From contig JBECKR010000306.1 of assembly GCA_040235415.1 (NCBI GenBank), positions 1 to 5,914 on the forward strand: a DNA stretch of 5,914 bases, in the 5' to 3' direction. A program made the position numbers and the translations under genes. This document shows positions 1-5,399 of this stretch, piece by piece. Below the pieces are notes generated by a model. It was not told where the DNA came from, did not search any database, and was given only the letters and a program-made list of their open reading frames with translations. Position 1 is the stretch's first letter; every line of letters begins with the position of its first letter. Origin of the DNA: JBECKR01 sp040235415. Lineage in GTDB: Bacteria; Acidobacteriota; Polarisedimenticolia; Polarisedimenticolales; Polarisedimenticolaceae.

Positions 1-127
1 GCCGGGAGGGATCCGACGCGACCCAGGCGGCGCGGCACGGCGCGCAGCCGGCCGCGTGGGCGAGCCAGGCGGCCCGCTCGTCGGCCGCGGCGCGGTCCCA
101 GTCGGGAGGTCGGGGATGCGGGCTCAC
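1..127 (-). CDS. Zinc-finger anti-sigma factor, N-terminal fragment (cut by window edge)
   Basis: Only the first 42 codons are present; the gene runs off the left edge. The visible part contains H24-x3-C28-x2-C31 followed by a Trp, the hallmark of zf-HC2/ZAS anti-sigma domains, which wrap around an ECF sigma factor and hold it inactive, often releasing it after a redox or envelope signal. The first zinc ligand in such domains usually lies some 20-30 residues upstream, and H4 is the only candidate here. The GTG start (127-125) overlaps the TGA of the upstream sigma gene by four bases and has a GGAGG four bases ahead of it, so the start is well supported and translation is probably coupled to the sigma factor. 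Whether a transmembrane segment and periplasmic sensor domain follow cannot be seen. Assignment rests on the short zinc motif plus position; another zinc-finger protein is possible but less likely. Confidence 0.78.
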   Translation of the reverse strand, partial: MSPHPRPPDWDRAAADERAAWLAHAAGCAPCRAAWVASDPSR

Positions 128-699
128 GGTTCCTCCCCGGTCGGGGGCACGAGCTCCGGGAAGTCCCGCTCGAGACCGGCGCGCAGGGCGCGGCGGGCCT
201 GCAGGAGGTGGTTCCGAACCGTCGATTCCGCGACGCCCAGGATCTCCGCGATCTCGGCCGTGTCGCGGCCCTCGATCTCGCGCAGCACGAACACGGCCCG
301 CTGCTTCGGGGGGAGCCCGGCCGCGAGGCGCGCGAACACACGCTGGAGCTCGCGGCGGTCGAGGGCGCGCTCGGCTCCGTCGGTCGCCGCCAGGACCGCA
401 GGGTCCGGCGGGAGGGGCTGCAGCGTCCCTCGCGGCCCGCGGCGGCGGAGATGGTCGATCGCGGCGTTCACGGTGATGCGATACACCCACGTGTCGAAGC
501 GCCGCGCCGGGTCGAACCGCGGCAGCGCGCGCCACAACGTCAAGAAAACCGCCTGTGCGACGTCCCGGGCGTCCTCGAGGTCGCCCGTGACCTGATACGC
601 GGTCCGCACCACCTGCTCGCGCTTCGCCACGACCAGCGCCTCGAAGGCGCCGGCATCCCCCGCGGCGGCGGCGCGTATCAGCTCGGCCTCGTCCCGCAT
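124..699 (-). CDS. ECF-family RNA polymerase sigma factor (RpoE-like)
   Basis: A 191-residue protein, typical length for an ECF (group IV) sigma factor, which directs RNA polymerase to a small stress or envelope regulon. Region 2 spans about residues 18-87, including the conserved DARDVAQ-VF-TLWRALPRF stretch and the -10 recognition/melting helix around F68-DTWVYRI-NAAIDHLRRR. A linker rich in Pro and Ala follows (about 88-112). Region 4 spans about 113-174 with the helix-turn-helix GRDTAEIAEILGVAESTVRNH (144-164), which reads the -35 element. There is no region 1.1 or region 3, as expected for the class. The ATG at 699 gives the usual N-terminus (DEAELIRAAAAGD); a GGGAG sits directly against the start codon, closer than ideal. 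The gene overlaps the zinc-motif anti-sigma gene by GTGA, the standard layout of a sigma/anti-sigma pair. No convincing ECF autoregulatory promoter (GAAC/CGTC type) was found upstream. The ECF subgroup is not determined. Confidence 0.95.
   Translation of the reverse strand: MRDEAELIRAAAAGDAGAFEALVVAKREQVVRTAYQVTGDLEDARDVAQAVFLTLWRALPRFDPARRFDTWVYRITVNAAIDHLRRRGPRGTLQPLPPDPAVLAATDGAERALDRRELQRVFARLAAGLPPKQRAVFVLREIEGRDTAEIAEILGVAESTVRNHLLQARRALRAGLERDFPELVPPTGEEP
132..136 (-). promoter_or_regulatory. Shine-Dalgarno site fixing the GTG start of the anti-sigma gene
   Basis: GGAGG on the minus strand lies inside the last codons of the sigma gene, four bases before the GTG start codon. It supports reading the short zinc-motif frame as a real gene although it begins with GTG. 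Confidence 0.7.
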
Positions 700-727
700 C
701 TCCCGGCCGTGACGTCGGTTTGGCGGC

Positions 728-743
728 CGGACGGGCCTGTCCG
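728..743. promoter_or_regulatory. Near-perfect 16-bp palindrome upstream of the sigma gene
   Basis: CGGAC at 728-732 and GTCCG at 739-743 are inverted repeats around a GGGCCT centre whose inner GGCC is also palindromic, so only one base pair breaks the symmetry. It lies 29-44 bases ahead of the sigma start codon, where an operator could sit. In DNA this GC-rich, short palindromes occur by chance, so its role is unproven. Confidence 0.25.
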
Positions 744-794
744 AGGTTCGCGCCCGTGGTACGCGAGCCCCGCGTCCGGCGTCTAGCCGACCGC

Positions 795-820
795 AAAAAA
801 AAGACCGCCCAGGGGCGGTC
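795..820 (-). terminator. Intrinsic (rho-independent) terminator of the lon operon
   Basis: On the minus strand GACCGCCC and GGGCGGTC (plus positions 813-820 and 803-810) form a perfect 8-bp stem around a two-base centre (in practice a smaller stem with a 4-base loop), followed at once by eight T (802-795). It lies 56 bases past the lon stop codon and is read in the lon direction. The run of eight A on the plus strand stands out in this GC-rich sequence. It separates the lon operon from the downstream sigma/anti-sigma unit, which therefore needs its own promoter. Confidence 0.93.
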
Positions 821-847
821 CGGTGAGCGTCGCCATTCTAGGGAACG

Positions 848-875
848 GCTCGCCGCGCGGTCAAGCGCGGCGAGC
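848..875 (-). repeat. Strong GC hairpin directly after the lon stop codon
   Basis: GCTCGCCGCGC (848-858) and GCGCGGCGAGC (865-875) are perfect 11-bp inverted repeats around a 6-base loop. The structure begins at the base right after the lon TGA and has no U tract behind it, so it is not itself a standard intrinsic terminator. A 3' mRNA-stabilising hairpin, a transcriptional pause or a REP-like element are possible roles; the structure is certain, the role is inferred. Confidence 0.7.
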
Positions 876-3299
876 TCAATGCGAGGGCGGGGCCACGACC
901 GGGCGGCGCGGCGGTGCCGCCCGCATCGGGACCGGCTCGGCGAGCGGCTCGAGCAGCGCCCGCTCGAACACCTCCCGGACGTCCTTGACGGTCACGAACT
1001 CGAGGTCGCGTCGCAGGTGCTTCGGGACGTCGTCGAGGTTCTTGCGGTTCGCCCACGGGAGGATCACGGTCCGCGAGCCGTGGCGGCGGGCCGCCAGGAC
1101 CTTCTCCTTGATCCCGCCCACCGGGAGGACGTGGCCGCGGAGCGTGATCTCGCCGGTCATGGCGACCTCCCGGCGCACGGGCCGGTTGGTGAACGTCGAG
1201 AGCATCGCGGCCGCGATCGTGATTCCCGCCGACGGGCCGTCCTTCGGGATCGCGCCCTCCGGCACGTGGACGTGGACGTCGCGGGCTTCGAAGTAGCCGT
1301 CCGCGATGCCGAGCTCGTCGGCGCGGGCACGGGCGAACGACAGCGCCGCCTGCGCCGACTCCTTCATGATCTCTCCGAGGTGACCGGTCAGGATCAGGCT
1401 GCCGCGGCCGGGCATCGTGGTCGCCTCGACCTGCAGCACCTCGCCGCCGGTCTCCGTCCACGCGAGCCCGGTCACGACGCCGATCTGGTCCTCGGCGAGC
1501 ACGTCCTCGCGGGTGACCGGCGGGGGCCCGAGGTAGCTCTCGAGGCTGGAAGCGATGATCCGCACCCGCCTCGCCCGCCCCTCCGCCGCCTGCCGCGCGA
1601 CCTTGCGGCAGACCCGCGCGATCAACCGATCGAGGTTCCGGAGACCGGCCTCGCGGGTGTAGCCCGAGATCATCGCGGCGATGGCGTTCTCGGAGAACTC
1701 GACCTGGTCCGCGCCGAGGCCGTGCTCGTCGAGCTGGCGCGGGACGAGGTGCTTGCGCGCGATGACGAGCTTCTCCTCCTCGGTGTAGCCGGAGAGCCGG
1801 ATGACCTCCATGCGGTCGCGGAACGCCGGCTGGATCGGGTCGAGGAGGTTTGCCGTCGTGATGAACATGACGTCCGAGAGGTCGTAGGGCACGCCGAGGT
1901 AGTGGTCTCGGAACGCGAAGTTCTGCTCCGGGTCGAGCACCTCGAGCAGCGCCGCCGAGGGGTCGCCGCGGAAGTCGGAGCCGATCTTGTCGACTTCGTC
2001 GAGCATGAACACCGGGTTCGCGGTCTCGGCCTGGTGGATCCCCTGCACGATGCGCCCCGGCATCGCGCCGACGTAGGTCCGGCGGTGCCCCCGGATCTCG
2101 GCCTCGTCCTTGACCCCGCCGAGCGACAGGCGGACGAACTTGCGGCCGAGCGCACGGGCGATCGAGCGTCCGAGCGAGGTCTTGCCGACCCCGGGCGGGC
2201 CCACGAAGCAGAGGATCGGGCCCTTGCTCTTCCTGCGCAGTTTGCGGACCGCGAGGTACTCGAGGATGCGCTCCTTGATCTCGTCGAGCCCGTGGTGGTC
2301 CTCGTCGAGGATGCGCGCCGCCTTGTCGAGGTCGAGGTTGTCGCGGGTCGATCGGCCCCACGGCAGCGCCGTCAGCCAGTCGAGGTAGTTCCGTACGGTC
2401 GTCGCCTCGGCGGCATCCGGGTGCATGCGCTCGAGCTTCTTGAGCTGCCGTTCGACCTCCTCGACCGCGGGCTCGGGCATCCGCGCCTTCTTGGCCTTTT
2501 CGCGGTACTGTTCGATCTCCTCGTAGATCTCGTTCCCCTCGCCGAGCTCCGCCATGATCGCCTTCATCTGGTGGCGGAGGTAGTACTCGCGCTGGGAGCG
2601 ATCCATCTCGTCCCGCGCCATCGAGTCGATCTCCCGCTGCATGCTCAGGAGGTCCATCTCGCGGCGGATGAGGTCGTGGACCCGCTTCAGGCGCTCCAGG
2701 GGATCGAGCACCTCGAGCACGTCCTGCGCCTCCTCGACCTTGAGGTCGAGGTTCGACGCGGCCAGGTCCGCGAGCCGCCCCGGGTCCTCGAGGTTGTTCG
2801 CGATCACCATGACCTCGGACGGGAGGTTCTTGCCGAGGCTCGAGGCGCGGTCGAGCAGACGCTTGACGGAGCGCATCAGCGCTTCCCGCTCGATCGACTC
2901 GGGGTCGTACGGGGCGTCCTCGAGGCGGGAGATCCGCGCCCGGAAGAACGGCCGTCGGGCGGTCACCGCGTCGATCCTCGCGCGGCACACGCCCTGGACG
3001 AGCACGCGGATCCGGCCGTCGGGGAGCTTCAGCATCCGCATGATGACGGCCACGGTCCCGACCCCGAAGAGGTCGTCGTCGCCAGGCTCGTCCTCGTCCT
3101 TGTCCCGCTGCGCGGTCAACAGGATCATGCGGTTGTCGCCCAGGGCGTGGTCCACGGCCTTGATCGAGATCTCCCGTGCCACCGACAGCGGCGCGATGAT
3201 GAACGGGTACACGACCATGTCGCGCAGCGGGAGCACCGGGAGCTCCGACGGGATCCGAACCTGTTCTTCCGACGCTCCGTCCATGCTCGCCGACCTCAT
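876..3299 (-). CDS. lon: ATP-dependent Lon protease (class A, full length)
   Basis: An 807-residue LonA, the usual length, a cytoplasmic hexameric AAA+ serine protease that unfolds and degrades damaged and regulatory proteins. The N-terminal substrate-binding domain starts at about residue 15 with LPVLPLRDMVVYP and runs to about 210, followed by a helical/coiled-coil stretch to about 310. The AAA+ module has Walker A GPPGVGKT (367-374), Walker B FMLDEVDK (431-438; D434, E435), sensor-1 N484 and sensor-2 R554 in GLRNLDR. The protease domain carries the Ser-Lys dyad: S690 in PKDGPSAG and K733 in GGIKEK, 43 residues apart as in E. coli Lon (S679/K722). All key residues are intact. The ATG at 3299 overlaps the hsp20 stop (ATGA) and has GAGG four bases upstream; M6 is a weaker alternative start. 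The last 20 residues form a Pro/Arg-rich tail. Expression is probably by coupling to hsp20; no private promoter was seen in front of it. Confidence 0.98.
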   Translation of the reverse strand: MRSASMDGASEEQVRIPSELPVLPLRDMVVYPFIIAPLSVAREISIKAVDHALGDNRMILLTAQRDKDEDEPGDDDLFGVGTVAVIMRMLKLPDGRIRVLVQGVCRARIDAVTARRPFFRARISRLEDAPYDPESIEREALMRSVKRLLDRASSLGKNLPSEVMVIANNLEDPGRLADLAASNLDLKVEEAQDVLEVLDPLERLKRVHDLIRREMDLLSMQREIDSMARDEMDRSQREYYLRHQMKAIMAELGEGNEIYEEIEQYREKAKKARMPEPAVEEVERQLKKLERMHPDAAEATTVRNYLDWLTALPWGRSTRDNLDLDKAARILDEDHHGLDEIKERILEYLAVRKLRRKSKGPILCFVGPPGVGKTSLGRSIARALGRKFVRLSLGGVKDEAEIRGHRRTYVGAMPGRIVQGIHQAETANPVFMLDEVDKIGSDFRGDPSAALLEVLDPEQNFAFRDHYLGVPYDLSDVMFITTANLLDPIQPAFRDRMEVIRLSGYTEEEKLVIARKHLVPRQLDEHGLGADQVEFSENAIAAMISGYTREAGLRNLDRLIARVCRKVARQAAEGRARRVRIIASSLESYLGPPPVTREDVLAEDQIGVVTGLAWTETGGEVLQVEATTMPGRGSLILTGHLGEIMKESAQAALSFARARADELGIADGYFEARDVHVHVPEGAIPKDGPSAGITIAAAMLSTFTNRPVRREVAMTGEITLRGHVLPVGGIKEKVLAARRHGSRTVILPWANRKNLDDVPKHLRRDLEFVTVKDVREVFERALLEPLAEPVPMRAAPPRRPVVAPPSH

Positions 3300-3739
3300 G
3301 GCGCCTCGACCTCGATGCGGACCGCTTCGCCGCGGCGGTTCGGCACCTTCGGGAACCGCACCCGCAACAGACCGTCGGCCAGGCGGGCGTCGGCTTGACG
3401 TGTGTTCACCGGCACCCCGAGCGGGACGGCCCGCCGGAATCGCCCGTAGCCGCGCTCCTCGAGGTGGGCCACCGCCCCGTCCGCCGCATCGCCGCCGATC
3501 TTCTCGCCCTCGAGGATCAACGTCCCTCCGATGACCGAGACGGTCAGGGCGCCGGGCTCGACCCCCGGAAGCTCGGCCTGTACCAGAACATGGTCCTCGC
3601 CCTCGAGAATGTCGACGTTGGGGAGCCAGGCCCCGGTGTCGCGGCTCGTCCCCCCGAGGTCGAGCAGGTTCTCGAACAGGCGGTTGATCTCGCTCTGGAT
3701 GCGAGCGACCTCCAGAAACGGTCCCAGCGACCTCGACAT
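3296..3739 (-). CDS. Small heat-shock protein, Hsp20/alpha-crystallin family
   Basis: A 147-residue cytoplasmic holdase chaperone that binds unfolding proteins without ATP and passes them to refolding machines or proteases. The N-terminal arm (1-37) contains a short helix (IQSEINRLFENLL). The alpha-crystallin domain runs from about W38 (WLPNVDILE) through ELPGV (56-60), a Gly/Ala-rich loop (82-90) and EERGYGRFRRAVPLG (94-108) to the signature ARLADGLLRVRFPK (118-131). The C-terminal I-x-V motif (I142, V144) is the anchor that docks neighbouring dimers in oligomers. The ATG at 3739 is well supported by GGAGG five bases upstream. The gene starts 22 bases after nrdR and its TGA overlaps the lon ATG, so chaperone and protease are likely made together. 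No CIRCE or other heat-shock operator is visible in the 22-bp gap. It resembles the class A bacterial Hsp20 (Hsp18/IbpA-like); the exact subtype is open. Confidence 0.96.
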   Translation of the reverse strand: MSRSLGPFLEVARIQSEINRLFENLLDLGGTSRDTGAWLPNVDILEGEDHVLVQAELPGVEPGALTVSVIGGTLILEGEKIGGDAADGAVAHLEERGYGRFRRAVPLGVPVNTRQADARLADGLLRVRFPKVPNRRGEAVRIEVEAP

Positions 3740-3744
3740 GCCTT

Positions 3745-3749
3745 CCTCC
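3745..3749 (-). promoter_or_regulatory. Shine-Dalgarno site of hsp20
   Basis: GGAGG five bases before the ATG at 3739, in the short gap after nrdR. It is among the strongest ribosome-binding sites in the window and fits a chaperone made at high level. Confidence 0.7.
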
Positions 3750-3761
3750 GTTTGGGCGGGC

Positions 3762-4220
3762 TCACTTCCGGGTCTCGAGGAGGTCGCGGAGCTCCGCCAT
3801 GAACTCCTCGACGTCCTCGAACTGGCGATAGACCGATGCGAACCGCACGTAGGCGACCTTGTCCATCTCCCGCAGCCGCTCCATGACGCGCTCGCCGATC
3901 GCGCGCGCCTCGATCTCGCGCTCCGGGCTGTCCTGGAGCGCGGTCTCGATCTCGTCCACGATGCTCTCGAGCGCCTTCGCCGAGACCGGCCGCTTCTCGC
4001 ACGCGCGGTGCAGCCCGGCCATGAGCTTGTTCCGGTCGAACGCCTCGCGGCGTCCGTCCTTCTTGACCACGAGGTACGGGATCTCCTCGATACGCTCGTA
4101 GGAGGTGAATCGACGACCGCACTCGAGACACTCCCGGCGGCGCCGGATCGCGTCCCCCGCCCCGCTCTCGCGCGAGTCGACCACCTTGTCCTTGACGTGA
4201 CCGCAGAACGGGCACTTCAC
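3762..4220 (-). CDS. nrdR: Transcriptional repressor NrdR (ribonucleotide reductase regulator)
   Basis: A 152-residue protein of standard NrdR length and layout. The N-terminal zinc ribbon uses C3-x2-C6 and C31-x2-C34, with VVDSRESGAGDAIRRRRECLECGRRF between and after the cysteines; this part binds NrdR boxes ahead of nrd genes. An ATP-cone follows at about 49-139 (VVKKDGRREAFDRNKL near its start), which senses ATP/dATP and sets the oligomeric state, so that nrd transcription is shut down when dATP is high. The start is the GTG at 4220: it gives the conserved KCPFCGH N-terminus, has GAGGTGA just upstream and overlaps the TGA of the preceding membrane-protein gene by four bases. The frame stays open further upstream but that stretch is only the shadow of the membrane-protein gene. 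No nrd gene and no recognisable NrdR box lies in the window. Placement inside a proteostasis operon, ahead of hsp20 and lon, is unlike the E. coli nrdR-rib-nusB setting. Confidence 0.97.
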   Translation of the reverse strand: MKCPFCGHVKDKVVDSRESGAGDAIRRRRECLECGRRFTSYERIEEIPYLVVKKDGRREAFDRNKLMAGLHRACEKRPVSAKALESIVDEIETALQDSPEREIEARAIGERVMERLREMDKVAYVRFASVYRQFEDVEEFMAELRDLLETRK

Positions 4221-5275
4221 GACGTCACCTCTTCGGCACGCGGCGGCGCCGCGCCCACGACGGGTCCGACCCGGCCGATGTCCCGCACCTGTCGCGCGGT
4301 CCGCATCAGGTCGCTCCACGACACGCGCTCGCGCCACAGCGCGATCGCGCCCATGATCAGCACCGGCACGACGGACGCGAGGTGGCTGACGATGCCGGCG
4401 GAGACCGCTTGGACCTCGGGCACGCCGAACAGGTACACGAGCCCGACCTTTGCCGCGGCGTGGTAGCCGCCCGCCCCGCCCGGGGTCGGAAGCGCGACCC
4501 CGAGGGCGAGCAGCGGCATGAGCACGAACGTTGCCGTGAACGGGATGTGGACGCCCACCGCGCGGATGCCCAGCCAGGTTCCGGCGGAGATCGTGAGCCA
4601 GGCGGCGAGGCTGTTGCCCAGAATCCCGGGAAGCCGCCGCGGACGGCGCAGCGCTTCGGTTCCGAGGGCCACGGACAGCAGCGAGCGGACGCACCACGCG
4701 ATCACGCCGTGGCGATCGGCGAGCCAGCGCTCGAGCCGGCTCCTGAGCGCCGAGGCCGCGAGCAGGAGCGACAGCGGCACCGTCGCCGCCGCCACCAGCA
4801 CGGTGGCGCCGGTTCGCACCGCGCGCGCGTGCTCGGCCGCCTCGCCGCCGAGCGGGGTGACGCCGATCCCGATCGCGAACAGGACGACGATCGCGACGGC
4901 GTCCATGATCCTGTCCGCCAGCACCGATCCGATGCACGGCCCGAGCGGGATGTCCTCCCGCGTGGTCAGGAGCGCCGGACGGACGAGCTCGCCGAGCCGG
5001 CCCGGGATCGTCCAGCTCGTGAGGTAGCCGATCATGACGGCGGACCACATCGGCGCGAACGGGACGTCGCGCCGCACCGGAGACAGCAGCGCGCGCCAAC
5101 GGAACACCCGGAAGACGTTGTGGCCGCACTGCAGCACGCCGGAAACCAGCAGCAGCCCCCACGAGGCCCGCGCCATCGAGTCGCCGACGGCCTGAAGTCC
5201 GACCCCCCGGAAAACCCAAGCCAGCAGGAGCGCCGTCAGCACGAATCCGCCGACGTATTTGAGGATCGTTCGCAT
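4217..5275 (-). CDS. Flippase-like multi-pass membrane protein (UPF0104 / LPG_synthase_TM family)
   Basis: A 352-residue hydrophobic protein with about eight predicted membrane segments (roughly 4-23, 38-54, 76-92, 115-140, 156-176, 190-206, 218-263 as two, 272-285 and 293-315 being the candidate stretches). Family signatures are visible: a FRVFRWRALL stretch after the second segment (55-64), the P-GRLGELVRPALL motif (91-103), ADRIMD (120-125) and the LPTPGGAGGYH motif (262-272). These match the membrane region shared by YbhN/AglD-type proteins and the flippase half of MprF. The cytosolic aminoacyl-lipid synthase half of MprF is absent, so lysyl-lipid synthesis is not expected; movement of a lipid or lipid-linked sugar across the inner membrane is the family-based guess, with substrate unknown. 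The C-terminal tail (about 316-352) is cytoplasmic in look and charged. The ATG at 5275 has no clear Shine-Dalgarno; its stop overlaps the nrdR GTG, so it is likely the first gene of the operon. Confidence 0.88.
   Translation of the reverse strand: MRTILKYVGGFVLTALLLAWVFRGVGLQAVGDSMARASWGLLLVSGVLQCGHNVFRVFRWRALLSPVRRDVPFAPMWSAVMIGYLTSWTIPGRLGELVRPALLTTREDIPLGPCIGSVLADRIMDAVAIVVLFAIGIGVTPLGGEAAEHARAVRTGATVLVAAATVPLSLLLAASALRSRLERWLADRHGVIAWCVRSLLSVALGTEALRRPRRLPGILGNSLAAWLTISAGTWLGIRAVGVHIPFTATFVLMPLLALGVALPTPGGAGGYHAAAKVGLVYLFGVPEVQAVSAGIVSHLASVVPVLIMGAIALWRERVSWSDLMRTARQVRDIGRVGPVVGAAPPRAEEVTS
4225..4231 (-). promoter_or_regulatory. Shine-Dalgarno site fixing the GTG start of nrdR
   Basis: GAGGTGA on the minus strand lies four bases before GTG 4220, inside the last codons of the upstream membrane-protein gene. 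It decides the nrdR start against the much longer open frame that continues upstream. Confidence 0.75.
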
Positions 5276-5283
5276 CCGCGGTG

Positions 5284-5312
5284 AATCTAGGCCAGACGTC
5301 GCCGGGGATCAA
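5284..5312 (-). promoter_or_regulatory. Possible sigma-70-type promoter with start at or beside the ATG
   Basis: On the minus strand TTGATC (plus 5312-5307) and TAGATT (5289-5284) are separated by 17 bases, each matching its consensus hexamer at four of six positions. The last base of the -10 lies eight bases before the ATG at 5275, so transcription would begin on or beside the start codon. This would agree with the missing Shine-Dalgarno. The match is modest and the promoter class used by this organism is unknown. Confidence 0.35.
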
Positions 5313-5334
5313 CGGGAATCGAGCAACTTTCCCG
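5313..5334. repeat. Short inverted repeat in the rqcH-to-membrane-protein gap
   Basis: CGGGAA (5313-5318) and TTCCCG (5329-5334) form a 6-bp stem with a 10-base loop. On the plus strand it is followed by GTTTTC, a poor U tract; on the minus strand, the direction of the genes, there is none. It could be a weak terminator after rqcH, an operator next to the putative promoter, or chance. Confidence 0.25.
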
Positions 5335-5399
5335 GTTTTCGGTCCACGTTGGGGCGATCCGGACAGAAGATGAGCCGTTCCGGGCGCACAACCGGTCGA

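Noticed and set aside
838..2988. A 716-codon frame on the minus strand in a different phase from lon
   Set aside because: It is a Pro/Arg/Gly-rich shadow of lon caused by high GC and few stop codons; the lon frame carries every catalytic motif without interruption, so there is no sign of a frameshift.
720..3398. An 892-codon open frame on the plus strand opposite lon
   Set aside because: It is exactly antisense to an intact, motif-complete lon and has the Arg/Asp/Glu/Leu/Val-rich, low-complexity make-up expected of the complement of GC-rich codons. It would also have to read through the lon terminator region. No family motif is seen.
4382..5284. A 300-codon plus-strand frame opposite the membrane-protein gene
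   Set aside because: It is highly charged, rich in Arg, Asp, Glu and His, antisense to a gene with clear membrane segments and family motifs, and thus a complement shadow.
3762..5312. A 516-codon reading that would join a long N-terminal extension to NrdR
   Set aside because: Only the last 152 residues match NrdR. The extension is Arg/Pro/Gly-rich, lies out of phase over the membrane-protein gene and has no domain features, while GTG 4220 has a good ribosome site and gives the conserved N-terminus.
5313..5334. Reading the CGGGAA/TTCCCG hairpin as a true rqcH terminator
   Set aside because: The stem is only 6 bp with a 10-base loop and no U tract in the gene direction, far weaker than the terminator after lon.
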